Assembly (NCBI GenBank): GCA_013002345.1
Contig: JABDKH010000281.1
Location: 1-33,944, forward strand
Reading direction: 5' to 3'
DNA: 33,944 bases
From: Rhodothermales bacterium
Lineage (GTDB): Bacteria > Bacteroidota > Rhodothermia > Rhodothermales > JABDKH01
Below the pieces are notes generated by a model. It was not told the DNA's origin. It searched no databases and was given only the letters and a program-made list of their open reading frames with translations. Positions 1 through 8,498 of this stretch are shown in pieces; the stretch's first letter is position 1; each line of letters begins with the position of its first letter. The position numbers and the translations under genes are program-made.

Positions 1-101
1 CGCGGGGGTCGGCCAGGGCAGGCGAGGATCCAGCCGAGGACCAGGAGACCTCTCATGGATCCCGGCCCCCGGGCCGGGATGACAGCAGTCTCATGCGCTG
101 C

Positions 102-1076
102 TCAACGCCCGCGCGAAACAACAAAAGCGCGGACCTCCGTCCTATCCGCGTTCCCAATGCGGACGACATACAACCCGTCGGCCCAATCCTGCACGTCGAC
201 GCTTAGCCGGGCTTCGATACCAGCCACACCGTCGGTCCCCGATACCCGATGAACCATCCGACCCAGCACATCAAACACCTCAACCACAACCTCGCCTGGC
301 GCCACTGGAACGACCTGCACGACGACGCGGTCGATGGAAGGATTTGGATAAATGTCGATTGACCCAAACGTGTCTGGTAGCGCATCATCCGCCTCGACTC
401 CCACCCCGCTCTGCAGTTCGAACACGAACGTGCCGACCTGCTGCACCCCGTCAAACGGCGCCTCCGTCAATTCCGAAATCGCGTCCGCCGGCTCCGTGTT
501 ATCATTCGCCGATGTGTAGGATGAGCCGCTGTCCGTCCCTGCGTCGTACACAAGCAGCGGGACCTCGAGCCGCTGAACCCACGCGCCTCCTTCGTACAGA
601 TCCACGCCAGACACGCCCACAAACCAGTCCGGACTCGGCGCCACCATCGATACCAACGTGACGAGCGGATACGAGTCGGTTACCTGAAACTCAAGCTCCA
701 CCTGGCCTGGTGAGCGGCCAATGCCATTGCCCGACAGCAGGAACTCCGCGTGCCCGGCGCCTATCGCTCCGTTAACCTCTGCGATTAGTGCACTCTTTCC
801 ACCCGTCTCCGCCATGCTTTCGATGCCCGCCGAGGCAAGCTGACCCGCATTCCAGAATGAAACGGCCACGTTGTGCGTGGCGCCAATCAATCCGGAGAAA
901 TGTGGGTTTGATGGGAAGTCCTGCGGATGCGTACCAGCGCTCCACGTGCTCGCGAAGGTTACCCGGTAAGTAACAATATCGGCAGTTGACGCCATTTCCT
1001 CGTTAGCCGATGGGCCTGTCGGCGTACTGAAGACGGGAGCAAGGACGGCGGCCAACAAGAGCAATCTGGAAATCAT
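102..1076 (-). CDS. Secreted spondin_N-domain protein with T9SS C-terminal sorting domain
   Basis: The 324-residue product starts with a signal peptide (MISRLLLLAAVLAPVFS, about residues 1-18). It is followed by a spondin N-terminal-like domain at about residues 34-225, with the typical opening 'YRVTFASTWSAGTHP' and the 'HFSGLIGATHN' segment. The last 85 residues form a type A sorting domain of the type IX secretion system: 'YPNP' near residue 242, then 'VFDVLGRMV' and 'GLYVVRI'. Such proteins are exported by the Sec system and then moved to the cell surface or medium by the T9SS. Spondin_N domains in bacteria are known but their role is unclear; adhesion or metal binding is only a guess. I see no Shine-Dalgarno sequence upstream of the ATG, which is common in this lineage. 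The gene stands alone, divergent from the SRPBCC gene at 1266. Confidence 0.88.
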   Translation of the reverse strand: MISRLLLLAAVLAPVFSTPTGPSANEEMASTADIVTYRVTFASTWSAGTHPQDFPSNPHFSGLIGATHNVAVSFWNAGQLASAGIESMAETGGKSALIAEVNGAIGAGHAEFLLSGNGIGRSPGQVELEFQVTDSYPLVTLVSMVAPSPDWFVGVSGVDLYEGGAWVQRLEVPLLVYDAGTDSGSSYTSANDNTEPADAISELTEAPFDGVQQVGTFVFELQSGVGVEADDALPDTFGSIDIYPNPSIDRVVVQVVPVAPGEVVVEVFDVLGRMVHRVSGTDGVAGIEARLSVDVQDWADGLYVVRIGNADRTEVRAFVVSRGR

Positions 1077-1265
1077 GGGGAGATCGTACGGCTACGCGTT
1101 TCTATGATGGAGATCCGGCGGCTGTAGACGGAAACGGGTGTCGCAGCCCCAGGATCCTTCCTGCGCAGGCGCTCCGTACGGACAACCGCACGTCAACGTG
1201 CCGGAAACCATCCCCGACTACGCGTGTGCAACATCAGCACGTCGCTCCACGAATCCTGTCAAGTC

Positions 1266-1697
1266 ATGGCCGACATCTACCACGACTTCCCCATACGGGC
1301 ACCGGCCGATCGCGTTTTCGACGCCATCTCCTCGCCGGAAGGCCTGAATGTCTGGTGGACGAGAAGCGCGGCCGGCCAACCCGTCGAGGATTCGACCTAC
1401 GAGTTGTTCTTCGGCCCCGGCTATGACTGGCGCGCACAGGTGCGCTCGTGCACGCCGGGCTCGGAGATAACGTGGGAATTCACAAGTGCCGAACCCGAAT
1501 GGGTCGGCAGTGTCCTTCGCTTCGAACTCCGTGAATCCGGCGGAGTGACACAGGTTCGTTTTAGCCATACAGGGTGGCCGAACGCAGGCAAGCACTTCCG
1601 CACGTCCTCCTACTGCTGGGCCATGTACCTCCGCCTTCTCAGGCGATATGTCGAGCACGGAGAGATCATTCCTTACGACGAGCGACTCGACGTCTGA
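1266..1697 (+). CDS. SRPBCC (START/AHSA1-like) domain protein
   Basis: The 143-residue product is a single SRPBCC ligand-binding domain. It begins 'DFPIRAPADRVFDAISSPEG', continues with 'WWTRSA' and 'GPGYDWRAQV', and ends with a long C-terminal helix ('SYCWAMYLRLLRRYVEHGE') that closes the hydrophobic cavity in this fold. The AHSA1 branch, often linked to Hsp90 co-chaperones in eukaryotes, contains many bacterial proteins with no known ligand, and no substrate can be assigned here. I chose the ATG at 1266 because the fold begins directly after it; the 14 codons upstream in frame add nothing domain-like. The protein is probably cytoplasmic because it has no signal peptide. It is divergent from the spondin-domain gene. 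Confidence 0.85.
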   Translation: MADIYHDFPIRAPADRVFDAISSPEGLNVWWTRSAAGQPVEDSTYELFFGPGYDWRAQVRSCTPGSEITWEFTSAEPEWVGSVLRFELRESGGVTQVRFSHTGWPNAGKHFRTSSYCWAMYLRLLRRYVEHGEIIPYDERLDV

Positions 1698-1934
1698 GTC
1701 ATTAGTGTCGCGGCTGGATCGCCGTGAATTTGGGAGCCTCTACTTAAGGGTCGAGGACGGCGGTCGATACCCTTCGTGCAAACTGTGTCCAGCGGAGAAG
1801 GGCTCGTGTTTTCCACCCGATACACGAGCAGCACGGGAGCCGATCTGAGGCAACACTGCAGTTCATTGCCCTGTCGTGCGGATTCCGACCTCTGCTCCGG
1901 TGCCACCACCAACCACCATCCTGTAGAGGATCTC

Positions 1935-2675
1935 ATGACAAAACGACTACGGCTCCTTGCCGCCTCCCTCTTTGCTCTGACGATGACGTCCACGATGTGG
2001 CTCGGATGCTCCGACACGTTGACGGACTTCACGGAGATAGAAGTCGACGACGCGCTCGTCGCAGAGCTCTCGTCACAACTTCTGAAGACGACCGGTAACG
2101 GCGCGCCGAACGGAGCGCACTTTAATCTGAATCTCATCGGTGTGTCGAAGGACAAGTCGGCCGCGATGGACGACAACAATGGTCACCGCATCTTTGTGAA
2201 GCTGTATGGCAACACGAAGATCTATCTGGCCGAGGGCGATGATTTCGACGTGCTGGACGCCAACGGCACCGACGGTAACGGCGCGCGATTCCAGCTGCCC
2301 AACCCGGATCCGGACAACGACGGAATGACCGTCTACTCCGTCTATGCTCGCCCCCTTGGCAAGTGGGGTGGATCAGGTGCGATTACACCGTGCGCGACAG
2401 CCGCCGGCGAAGACGGGGTGTTCGACACCGTCGACGACGAGGAGGTTTGCAGTATGACTGTCCTCACGGTGGAACGGACCAAGGGCAAATCGCACTTCCA
2501 GAACGTGTCCAAATACCTGCTCTACGTAAATGTAGACCTCGATGGAGACGGGGTCACCGAACGGTACAACCTGTTCAACGACGCGATGCAGGATTACCTC
2601 TGGAGCTACGACAACCAGGGGCTGAAGCTCGTCCAGCTTCGCTTCTACGAGGAGTCTACGGACGTCACGTTATAG
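1935..2675 (+). CDS. Lipoprotein with acidic Asp-rich loops, unknown function
   Basis: The 246-residue product has a signal peptide ending in a lipobox-like 'MWLGC' (Cys25; Trp at position -3 is unusual, but Bacteroidota lipoboxes are loose). The mature part contains two short acidic loops, 'NPDPDNDGM' and 'DLDGDGVTE', resembling the calcium-binding DxDxDG loops of dockerin and EF-hand-like sequences. I recognise no named family. A 'GAGG' 6 bases before the ATG and the signal peptide fix this start; the reading frame is open further upstream but that part is not protein-like. The gene is monocistronic and ends in a strong terminator at 2745-2773. An envelope role is inferred from the lipobox only. 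Confidence 0.8.
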   Translation: MTKRLRLLAASLFALTMTSTMWLGCSDTLTDFTEIEVDDALVAELSSQLLKTTGNGAPNGAHFNLNLIGVSKDKSAAMDDNNGHRIFVKLYGNTKIYLAEGDDFDVLDANGTDGNGARFQLPNPDPDNDGMTVYSVYARPLGKWGGSGAITPCATAAGEDGVFDTVDDEEVCSMTVLTVERTKGKSHFQNVSKYLLYVNVDLDGDGVTERYNLFNDAMQDYLWSYDNQGLKLVQLRFYEESTDVTL

Positions 2676-2744
2676 CATGACCGGTTTGTCCTCCGAGCTA
2701 TGAGGCATTCATGCCCCGTGCGCGGATTGCAGCCATGTTTTGAG

Positions 2745-2773
2745 AGGCGTCCACCGAAAGGTGGGCGCCTTTC
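2745..2773 (+). terminator. Rho-independent terminator after the 1935 lipoprotein gene
   Basis: Seen directly: an 11-bp stem (AGGCGTCCACC, 2745-2755, with GGTGGGCGCCT, 2760-2770, one G-T wobble) around a GAAA tetraloop, followed by TTTC. It lies 70 bases after the stop codon. Confidence 0.88.
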
Positions 2774-2947
2774 TGCGTTAAGCCCGCCAGTCCAGACTAC
2801 TACATACTGCTTCCAGCGATTCGCGTGCGTGACGAGACGACATCGGCCGCTTGCACTCGTCCAGGCCGTCGTCATGAACCGCGATCCGCGGCTGTCGTAT
2901 TATTTGATCGGTGCTTGGCCTCAACCAGGATTTATCCGGTCCGTTCT

Positions 2948-3754
2948 ATGCAAGAAGAATCCGGCGACCACAAGGTGTACGACGAGAAGGCCGTAAGCGC
3001 GATCTTGAAGCGCGCCACGGAGTTGCAGGCCAGCAGTCGTTCGGACGGGGGGTTTGGGCTTTCGCTTGCCGAACTCCAGCAGATAGCGGCTGAAGCCGGA
3101 ATTGACCCTCGATTTGTCGCGGCGGCGGCGTCGGAAACGAGTCATGCGCCCGAGCCAGAAACAAATTTCTGGGGCGGTCCCCTCAACCACACCATCGAGT
3201 GGATGGTGCAAGGCGAAATCGACGACGCGGCCTGGGAAGGAATGGTCGCAGAGACGCGGCGGTACTTCAAGGACACCGGCGAGGTCCGATCCTGGAGCAA
3301 TTCGAAAGAGTGGGCGCACAGCGGACAAAACAGTGTGCAGGCCCACGTCACGGCCACGTCACGAGATAACCTGACCAGAATTCAGATCTTCTGGAACGAA
3401 CCGACGCTCGCAGCGGCCACCTACGTTCCGCTGTTAGTCCTGAGTCTGATTTCGCTTCCGATATTTTTTGAGGCGCTCGCACTTACCGGGTTCACCGGAG
3501 CGGCACTCTACGCCGGTTGGGTCGCCATTCTTGCCCTGATCGCGCGCCGGATCACGAGCGAGATATCAGGACGCAAGAAACGAAACCTGTTGGAGTTGAA
3601 GGCACGCCTGGAGGACATCGTGAAAGAGGATGCCGTGCTGACCAGTTCGGATTCTACCACGGTGAAGTCCGGATCATCTTCCCTCTTTGACGAACCAGAA
3701 GATCGGTCCGACACGGAGGGCGCGACGAGCAGGCGAACGAGACAGCGATCGTGA
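2948..3754 (+). CDS. Membrane protein with N-terminal helical domain and two transmembrane helices
   Basis: The 268-residue product has three parts. Residues 1-65 form a helical module ('AVSAILKRATELQ', then 'LSLAELQQIAAEAGIDP'), a pattern I know as an N-terminal element of various membrane proteins in Gemmatimonadota and Rhodothermota-type genomes. A central soluble region of about 110 residues follows. Next come two hydrophobic segments at about residues 155-205 ('YVPLLVLSLISLPIFFEAL' and 'ALYAGWVAILALIA'), then a charged, probably coiled C-terminus. No catalytic motif is visible. The ATG at 2948 is chosen because the module starts right after it. The downstream lipoprotein gene begins 40 bases later on the same strand, so the two may be co-transcribed. 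The function is unknown. Confidence 0.78.
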   Translation: MQEESGDHKVYDEKAVSAILKRATELQASSRSDGGFGLSLAELQQIAAEAGIDPRFVAAAASETSHAPEPETNFWGGPLNHTIEWMVQGEIDDAAWEGMVAETRRYFKDTGEVRSWSNSKEWAHSGQNSVQAHVTATSRDNLTRIQIFWNEPTLAAATYVPLLVLSLISLPIFFEALALTGFTGAALYAGWVAILALIARRITSEISGRKKRNLLELKARLEDIVKEDAVLTSSDSTTVKSGSSSLFDEPEDRSDTEGATSRRTRQRS

Positions 3755-3794
3755 CGAACGTACCGACTCGTCAGGTTCAAAGAATCCGCCACAC

Positions 3795-4280
3795 ATGCGG
3801 CAGATCATGACTGACCCGAGAGCACCCCGCGTTGTCCTCATTCTGGCAACCCTGGTCCTATGCTCAATGGGTGCGTGCCGCAACCCTCCGCCTGATACTG
3901 CACCCGCTCCGTCAACGGCCTCCGACGCACGTCACGATCCTTGCGAAACTCCCGACCCGGCTCTGTCGCGCGCTGCATTCGTTATCGTGACACACCCGAC
4001 CGCAGGTCAAACGGTCACAAGTCCCATCCACGTTGCCGGATGTTCGAGCACTTTTGAGTCCAACGTCGTCTGGGAACTGATCGCACAAAATGGACGCGTT
4101 ATTGCCTCCGGACACACAATGGGCGGTGGTCTTGGAAGTCCGGGCCCTTTCAACATCGAAGTGGAATACTCCAGCGAGGACAAGCAGCTCGGCCACCTTC
4201 ATGTCTTTGAACTCGACGAGTCGGAGGGCGAAGGATTCCCGTCGGGACGAACGACGCTTCCGCTGATCCTCTCACCGTAG
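3795..4280 (+). CDS. Lipoprotein with Gmad2 immunoglobulin-like domain
   Basis: The 161-residue product has a signal peptide with a lipobox-like 'CSMGAC' (Cys28 from the ATG at 3795). After a Pro/Ala-rich linker comes a Gmad2-type immunoglobulin-like domain at about residues 58-155: 'VTHPTAGQTVTSPIHVAGCS', 'WELIAQNGRVIASG', then 'GPFNIEVEY' and 'LHVFELDESEGEG'. Gmad2 domains occur in bacterial surface lipoproteins and spore germination proteins and probably bind other proteins or glycans. The ATG at 3807 is an equally possible start; neither has a good ribosome binding site. It follows the membrane protein gene by 40 bases and may form a two-gene unit with it. Confidence 0.83.
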   Translation: MRQIMTDPRAPRVVLILATLVLCSMGACRNPPPDTAPAPSTASDARHDPCETPDPALSRAAFVIVTHPTAGQTVTSPIHVAGCSSTFESNVVWELIAQNGRVIASGHTMGGGLGSPGPFNIEVEYSSEDKQLGHLHVFELDESEGEGFPSGRTTLPLILSP

Positions 4281-4397
4281 CTCGCTTGATGCCAGCCGGA
4301 TAATTCTATCGGACCAAAAGTATATTACTATCGCTTCTTCGAACAACCGTTCAGATAGCCATTCATTCCAATCCTCTCGACCAACGAGCAACTGACG

Positions 4398-6002
4398 ATG
4401 GCATTTCAACTCCAACATCATCGTAGCCGCGTCGCCGCCCTGGCGACATTCGCCCGCGGCCTTCTGTTTGTCGCCGCGTTGTCGGCCGCGTTCCTGCCGG
4501 CGTCCGGACAGCAGTCCATGGTCGAACAATTGGACGAGTACATCGCGGAGGCCCAGCAGACGTGGCCGGTACCGGGACTCGCCGTTGCCATAGTGAAGGA
4601 CGGTCAGGTAGTCCTCTCAAAGGGCTATGGACTTCGAGAACTCGGCGGAAGCGACCCCGTCGACGAACACACGCTGTTCGCCATCGCGTCCAACACGAAG
4701 GCGTTCACCGCGGCCGCACTGGCCATACTGGTCGATGACGGCCTGATCTCGTGGGATGATCACGTATCTGATCATCTGCCCTACCTGCAGCTGAACGATC
4801 CGCTTGCCACAATTGACCTGCGTGTGAGGGACCTGTTGACGCACCGCGCGGGCTATCGTGACTACTCCGGCGACCTGGTATGGTACGGGACTCCATATTC
4901 GGCTGAAGAGGTTCTGAAGCGAATTCGTCACCTTCCCGCCGCATACCCGTTCCGCGCCGTCTACGGCTATTCAAACGTCATGTACATCGCGGCCGGAGAG
5001 GTTGTAAGCAACGTATCAGGGCGTTCATTCAACCAGTTTGTGCGAGACGAAATCCTCTCTCCTCTCGCCATGACACGAACGACTCTGGAGGACGAAGACT
5101 TTGAACGCCTGGGCAATGTCGCGACTCCGCATCGCGAGCGCGACGGTGCGACCATTCCCCTTTCCTGGTTTGAGTGGGAGGCAGCCGATGCCGCGGGAGG
5201 AATCGTATCCAGCGTTCACGACATGAGTCGGTGGATTCGACTGCAATTACACCGCGGAAACTGGAACGACGTCGAACTCTTTTCGGCGGATAGATCGGCT
5301 GAGATGTGGTCTCCGCAAACGGTGATTCCCGTCGGCGCGCAAACGAAAGAACAGTATCCGTCGATACACTTCCGTGCCTATGGACTCGGTTGGGTACTTC
5401 AGGACTACCTGGGGCAGAAGGTCGTTATGCACGGCGGTGGATACGACGGGATGTTCTCCCGCGTCGCGATGGTCCCCGAGCAGAATCTCGGACTGGTCGT
5501 TCTTACAAACGCCATGACGGGCGTCACCAACGCGATAACGTATAGAATACTGGATGCGTTTCTCGGAGGTCCGCAACGTGACTGGACCGCTGAATTGCTT
5601 CCGGGCTATCTGGAGGATCGCGCGAACTTCAGCTCACGTCAGCGTGCCGTACTCAAACCGGCCCCCGGCGTTACTACAGAGATGTCACGACAGCTAACCG
5701 ACTACGCAGGTCGATTCTCGGACCGGATGTATGGGGACGCGACGGTCGCATACGAGGACGGATCGCTCGTGCTCCGGCTCCTGCCTTTTCCCGATCTCGT
5801 TGCAGATCTCAATCACCTGCACTCCGATACGTTCAGGATCACGTGGAGAAAGGATTTCGCATGGTTCGATGGGGGTGTTGTCCAGTTTCTGACAGAGCCG
5901 CCTGGCAATATCTCAGGCATCCGCATCGACATTCCGAACGACGATTTCTGGTTTGACGAACTGGATCTACGCCGGGTATCAGGTTCGCCGAATTCCGAGT
6001 GA
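4398..6002 (+). CDS. Secreted serine hydrolase, beta-lactamase/PBP class C fold
   Basis: The 534-residue product has a signal peptide (about residues 1-38, ending 'FLPASGQ') and a serine beta-lactamase-like domain (about residues 40-390). All three active-site motifs are visible: S98-N-T-K101, Y191-S-N193, and H345-G-G in place of the KTG motif. This HGG form is typical of class C-like esterases and D-peptidases rather than true beta-lactamases. A C-terminal region of about 120 residues resembles the beta-barrel appendage (DUF3471-like) found on many of these enzymes. The likely role is hydrolysis of a D-amino-acid peptide or ester in the periplasm; the substrate cannot be told. The gene appears monocistronic, with a 117-base upstream gap. 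Confidence 0.9.
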   Translation: MAFQLQHHRSRVAALATFARGLLFVAALSAAFLPASGQQSMVEQLDEYIAEAQQTWPVPGLAVAIVKDGQVVLSKGYGLRELGGSDPVDEHTLFAIASNTKAFTAAALAILVDDGLISWDDHVSDHLPYLQLNDPLATIDLRVRDLLTHRAGYRDYSGDLVWYGTPYSAEEVLKRIRHLPAAYPFRAVYGYSNVMYIAAGEVVSNVSGRSFNQFVRDEILSPLAMTRTTLEDEDFERLGNVATPHRERDGATIPLSWFEWEAADAAGGIVSSVHDMSRWIRLQLHRGNWNDVELFSADRSAEMWSPQTVIPVGAQTKEQYPSIHFRAYGLGWVLQDYLGQKVVMHGGGYDGMFSRVAMVPEQNLGLVVLTNAMTGVTNAITYRILDAFLGGPQRDWTAELLPGYLEDRANFSSRQRAVLKPAPGVTTEMSRQLTDYAGRFSDRMYGDATVAYEDGSLVLRLLPFPDLVADLNHLHSDTFRITWRKDFAWFDGGVVQFLTEPPGNISGIRIDIPNDDFWFDELDLRRVSGSPNSE

Positions 6003-6159
6003 GATACATGGACTCGACGACCGATCGACAGGTAGGCCCGGCGATCATACGGATGCGTGTCCGTCTGGCCACTCGAGGATCGACGGCTCGCGGCTGCTCG
6101 AGATTGCGGCGACTACGATAAAGCGATGACGTTCGAACGCACGACGACGAAATAGGGTC

Positions 6160-6468
6160 ATGCCAGAAGATTCCGTACCAGTAGGAGACGATAACGGACA
6201 AACCGCGGCGGTCACCGCCCTTCAGCTCGGGCTGCTGATCGAGGGCGCCGCCCTGCTTATCGCCCTGGTCACGCCGATCACGCCATCGAAAACAGGAGCG
6301 AAGTCGAGTCTGGCCGATCTGGTAATTACCGATCCGAACTATTTCGAAGAAGTCGTCGTGTACTTCATCATTACGAACCTCCTGATCGGACTGATTGCAC
6401 TCGTGGGCTGGGTATCGGTGCGTATCGACAGGAAACGTCGTGCGACAGGCAATAAAGCGAACGAATAG
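6160..6468 (+). CDS. Small two-helix membrane protein, unknown function
   Basis: The 102-residue product has two hydrophobic segments, about residues 20-43 ('ALQLGLLIEGAALLIALVT') and 66-88 ('VVYFIITNLLIGLIALVGWV'), joined by a short polar loop. It has an acidic N-terminus and a basic C-terminal tail ('RIDRKRRATGNK'). By the positive-inside rule, the basic tail is probably cytoplasmic. No family is recognised. It sits between the serine hydrolase gene (157 bases upstream) and the alkD-like gene (62 bases downstream) on the same strand. The ATG at 6160 is the only sensible start. Confidence 0.72.
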   Translation: MPEDSVPVGDDNGQTAAVTALQLGLLIEGAALLIALVTPITPSKTGAKSSLADLVITDPNYFEEVVVYFIITNLLIGLIALVGWVSVRIDRKRRATGNKANE

Positions 6469-6530
6469 ACATCTGCCATCGGCCGTCGCAATCCACTCCC
6501 AAACAGGAACCCCAGGAACAGGCGCGTACA

Positions 6531-7217
6531 ATGCCGTCCAAAGATCTCCTTGACCCTCTCGTCCGGCTCTTCGAGGCCAATGCGGTTGCGGACGACGCCG
6601 CCCCGATGAAACGCTACATGCGAGACAAGTTCGAGTTTCTGGGTATCAAATCTCCGTCCCGGCGTGTGCTGACCCGCGAGTACCTTGCAGACCACAGGGA
6701 CGACGTGCGTCGACATTTGCGCCCGCTGGTTCGCAGCCTGTGGACCCGGCGTCACCGCGAATACCAATACACGGCAACGGACTTACTCGACCGATTCGAC
6801 ACAACTCTGAACGCGAACGACCTGGACTTGCTGGAGCACTTGATCACGCGAAAATCCTGGTGGGATACCGTCGATGCGCTGGCTGCAAGAACCGTCGGCG
6901 GCATACTGCGACACGAACCGGAAAGCCGGAAACAGGCTATGGCACGGTGGCGAAAGTCCGACAATATGTGGCTAAGGCGCACGACGCTGCTGTTCCAACT
7001 CAAGTACAGGTCGGACACTGATTCGAAGCTGCTCTCGTCGATCATCGCCGACAATCTTGATTCCAGGGAGTTCTTCATTCAGAAAGCGATCGGGTGGGCG
7101 CTTAGGGAGTACTCGAAGACGAATGCAGACTTCGTTAGAGACTTTGTAGAGCGCGTACCTCTTTGGCCTCTCAGTGAGCGAGAGGCACTGAAGTGGTTGC
7201 GCTCCAGGCCAGCGTGA
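6531..7217 (+). CDS. alkD: DNA alkylation repair protein, AlkD-type glycosylase
   Basis: The 228-residue product is a HEAT-like helical repeat protein of the AlkD family, which removes positively charged N3- and N7-alkylated purines from DNA without flipping the base. The family residues line up at a constant offset of +2 from those described in Bacillus cereus AlkD (W109, D113, R148, W187): here W111 and D115 in 'SWWDTVD', R150 in 'MWLRR', and W189 in 'FIQKAIGWALREYSK'. The length matches the family, so it should be active. An AGGAA element lies about 16 bases before the ATG. It is followed 64 bases later by an NAD(P)-binding protein gene on the same strand; no functional link is evident. 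Confidence 0.92.
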   Translation: MPSKDLLDPLVRLFEANAVADDAAPMKRYMRDKFEFLGIKSPSRRVLTREYLADHRDDVRRHLRPLVRSLWTRRHREYQYTATDLLDRFDTTLNANDLDLLEHLITRKSWWDTVDALAARTVGGILRHEPESRKQAMARWRKSDNMWLRRTTLLFQLKYRSDTDSKLLSSIIADNLDSREFFIQKAIGWALREYSKTNADFVRDFVERVPLWPLSEREALKWLRSRPA

Positions 7218-7281
7218 TGACAGGGTGCCCCATCGACTATCTTGATGACGGTCACCGCAGCACCTCACGACAAAGAGAAAT

Positions 7282-8013
7282 ATGCAGATCTCGCATCCCG
7301 GTCCCACCGGGGCCAGTACCACGGAGCCCCGCACAGCGATCCTCCTGGGGGCATCCGGTCTCGTCGGGACGGAGTGCCTTAGCCAGCTTTGCGCCAGTCC
7401 CCTCTACCCAAGAGTTCTTGTCGTCACCCGGCGCGACCTCGGTGCATCCGTTGCGCACGATAAGATCGAGCAGATTGTGGTCGACTTTGATCGGCTTGAA
7501 GAGTGGTCTGATGTGCTCGTCGGTGACGACGTTTTTTGCGCATTCGGGTCGACGATCAAGAAGGCCGGTTCGAAAGAACGATTTCAACAGATCGACTTCA
7601 CGTACCCATCGACATTCGCGCGACTCGTAAGACGCAACGGCGCCGAACATTTTTCACTCGTGAGTTCGATCGGGGCGAAGGCACGCAGCCGCACGTTCTA
7701 TCTTCGGGTCAAGGGCGAGCTGGAGGACGCAATCGTCGACCAGGACTGGCCGAGCGTGACCATCCTGCGGCCGTCGGTGATCGGCGGAGAAAGATCGGAG
7801 TCCAGGTTTGCCGAACGGCTGGGGCAACGCCTGTTTCGTCATGCTCCCGCGTCTTTTCGTACCGTTGAGGCAACTGACATCGCCAGAGCTATGCTCGAAC
7901 TGGCACGACAGCGACGGAATGGTGTGCAAGTCGTGGAATCACGGGACATAAAAGATCGAGGCCGGCGGTTAATTCGAACCCTGTATCGGGAGGCGGGGCG
8001 AAGCGGAGATTAG
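7282..8013 (+). CDS. NAD(P)-binding oxidoreductase, atypical SDR (HTATIP2/YbjT-like)
   Basis: The 243-residue product is a Rossmann-fold protein with the dinucleotide-binding motif G23-A-S-G26-L-V-G29 after the first strand. 'FGSTIKKAGSKERFQQIDF', 'SLVSSIGA' and Y140-x3-K144 follow, with a C-terminal 'RPSVIGGERSESR' segment. This pattern is that of the atypical short-chain dehydrogenases related to HTATIP2/TIP30 and to yeast and bacterial homologues annotated as nucleoside-diphosphate-sugar epimerases. The substrate is unknown. The residues before the Rossmann motif (1-18) are polar and may be a short extension; the ATG has GAGAAA just upstream. Confidence 0.87.
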   Translation: MQISHPGPTGASTTEPRTAILLGASGLVGTECLSQLCASPLYPRVLVVTRRDLGASVAHDKIEQIVVDFDRLEEWSDVLVGDDVFCAFGSTIKKAGSKERFQQIDFTYPSTFARLVRRNGAEHFSLVSSIGAKARSRTFYLRVKGELEDAIVDQDWPSVTILRPSVIGGERSESRFAERLGQRLFRHAPASFRTVEATDIARAMLELARQRRNGVQVVESRDIKDRGRRLIRTLYREAGRSGD

Positions 8014-8127
8014 CAACGAAATGTCGGGCAATAGATTACACGCGAGAGCTTGTTCAACGAGCTCCGACTCATCGCGAACGCGGTAGTTGCCCCTGACCGG
8101 ACTTTGATACCAGAAGCAAACTGAATC

Positions 8128-8460
8128 ATGCCGTATCCCAGCGTATCCGATGACGGTCAGACGATCGAGCTCGATCTGCACGGAGCCTCGGTACAGATTG
8201 CTGAGGACATGATTCTGGCCACAATACCTCTTGCTGCGAATCGCGGGAGAAGCGTCGTCCGAGTTATCCATGGCGTTTCTACAAGTGAGACCTTCGACGA
8301 TCGTTCGACCATCAAGTCCGCACTCCTGGCGCTACTGGAACAGGGTACGATGGACCGATATGTGACGGACTGGATTGTTCTCGAAGGTTCGACCCTGGTC
8401 TCCCTGAACGTAACAGGCCAACGAGATTCCACTCGCATTCTCATTCGCGACATCACGTAA
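8128..8460 (+). CDS. Divergent Smr-like domain protein
   Basis: The 110-residue product is almost entirely one Smr-like domain. It has the N-terminal 'ELDLHG' motif (Asp16, His18, Gly19), a following helix, and the second motif 'VRVIHG' (His48, Gly49). Smr domains are nucleases or nucleic-acid binding modules found in MutS2 and in stand-alone proteins. Here the usual glycine-rich 'HGxGxGxLR' loop is replaced by 'HGVSTSETFD', so the second motif is changed and activity is uncertain. The ankyrin-like gene begins within 8-38 bases after the stop, which suggests co-transcription. Confidence 0.75.
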   Translation: MPYPSVSDDGQTIELDLHGASVQIAEDMILATIPLAANRGRSVVRVIHGVSTSETFDDRSTIKSALLALLEQGTMDRYVTDWIVLEGSTLVSLNVTGQRDSTRILIRDIT

Positions 8461-8498
8461 CCGGGCCATTGGTAGAAATCTACATCGACAACGACGTC

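Noticed and set aside
59-80. Strong GC hairpin (9-bp arms) 21 bases after the stop of the spondin-domain gene
   Set aside because: There is no T-rich run on either side, so I did not call a terminator; it may only stabilise the message end.
1803-1828. CTCGTGT/ACACGAG inverted repeat in the leader of the 1935 gene
   Set aside because: The 7-bp arms with a 12-base loop have no T-run or relation to the start codon; too weak to call.
7960-7990. A GGTTCGAAT-like T-loop sequence on the minus strand
   Set aside because: It lies in the coding end of the NAD(P)-binding protein, the flanking bases do not pair as a T-stem, and no anticodon or acceptor stem is seen.
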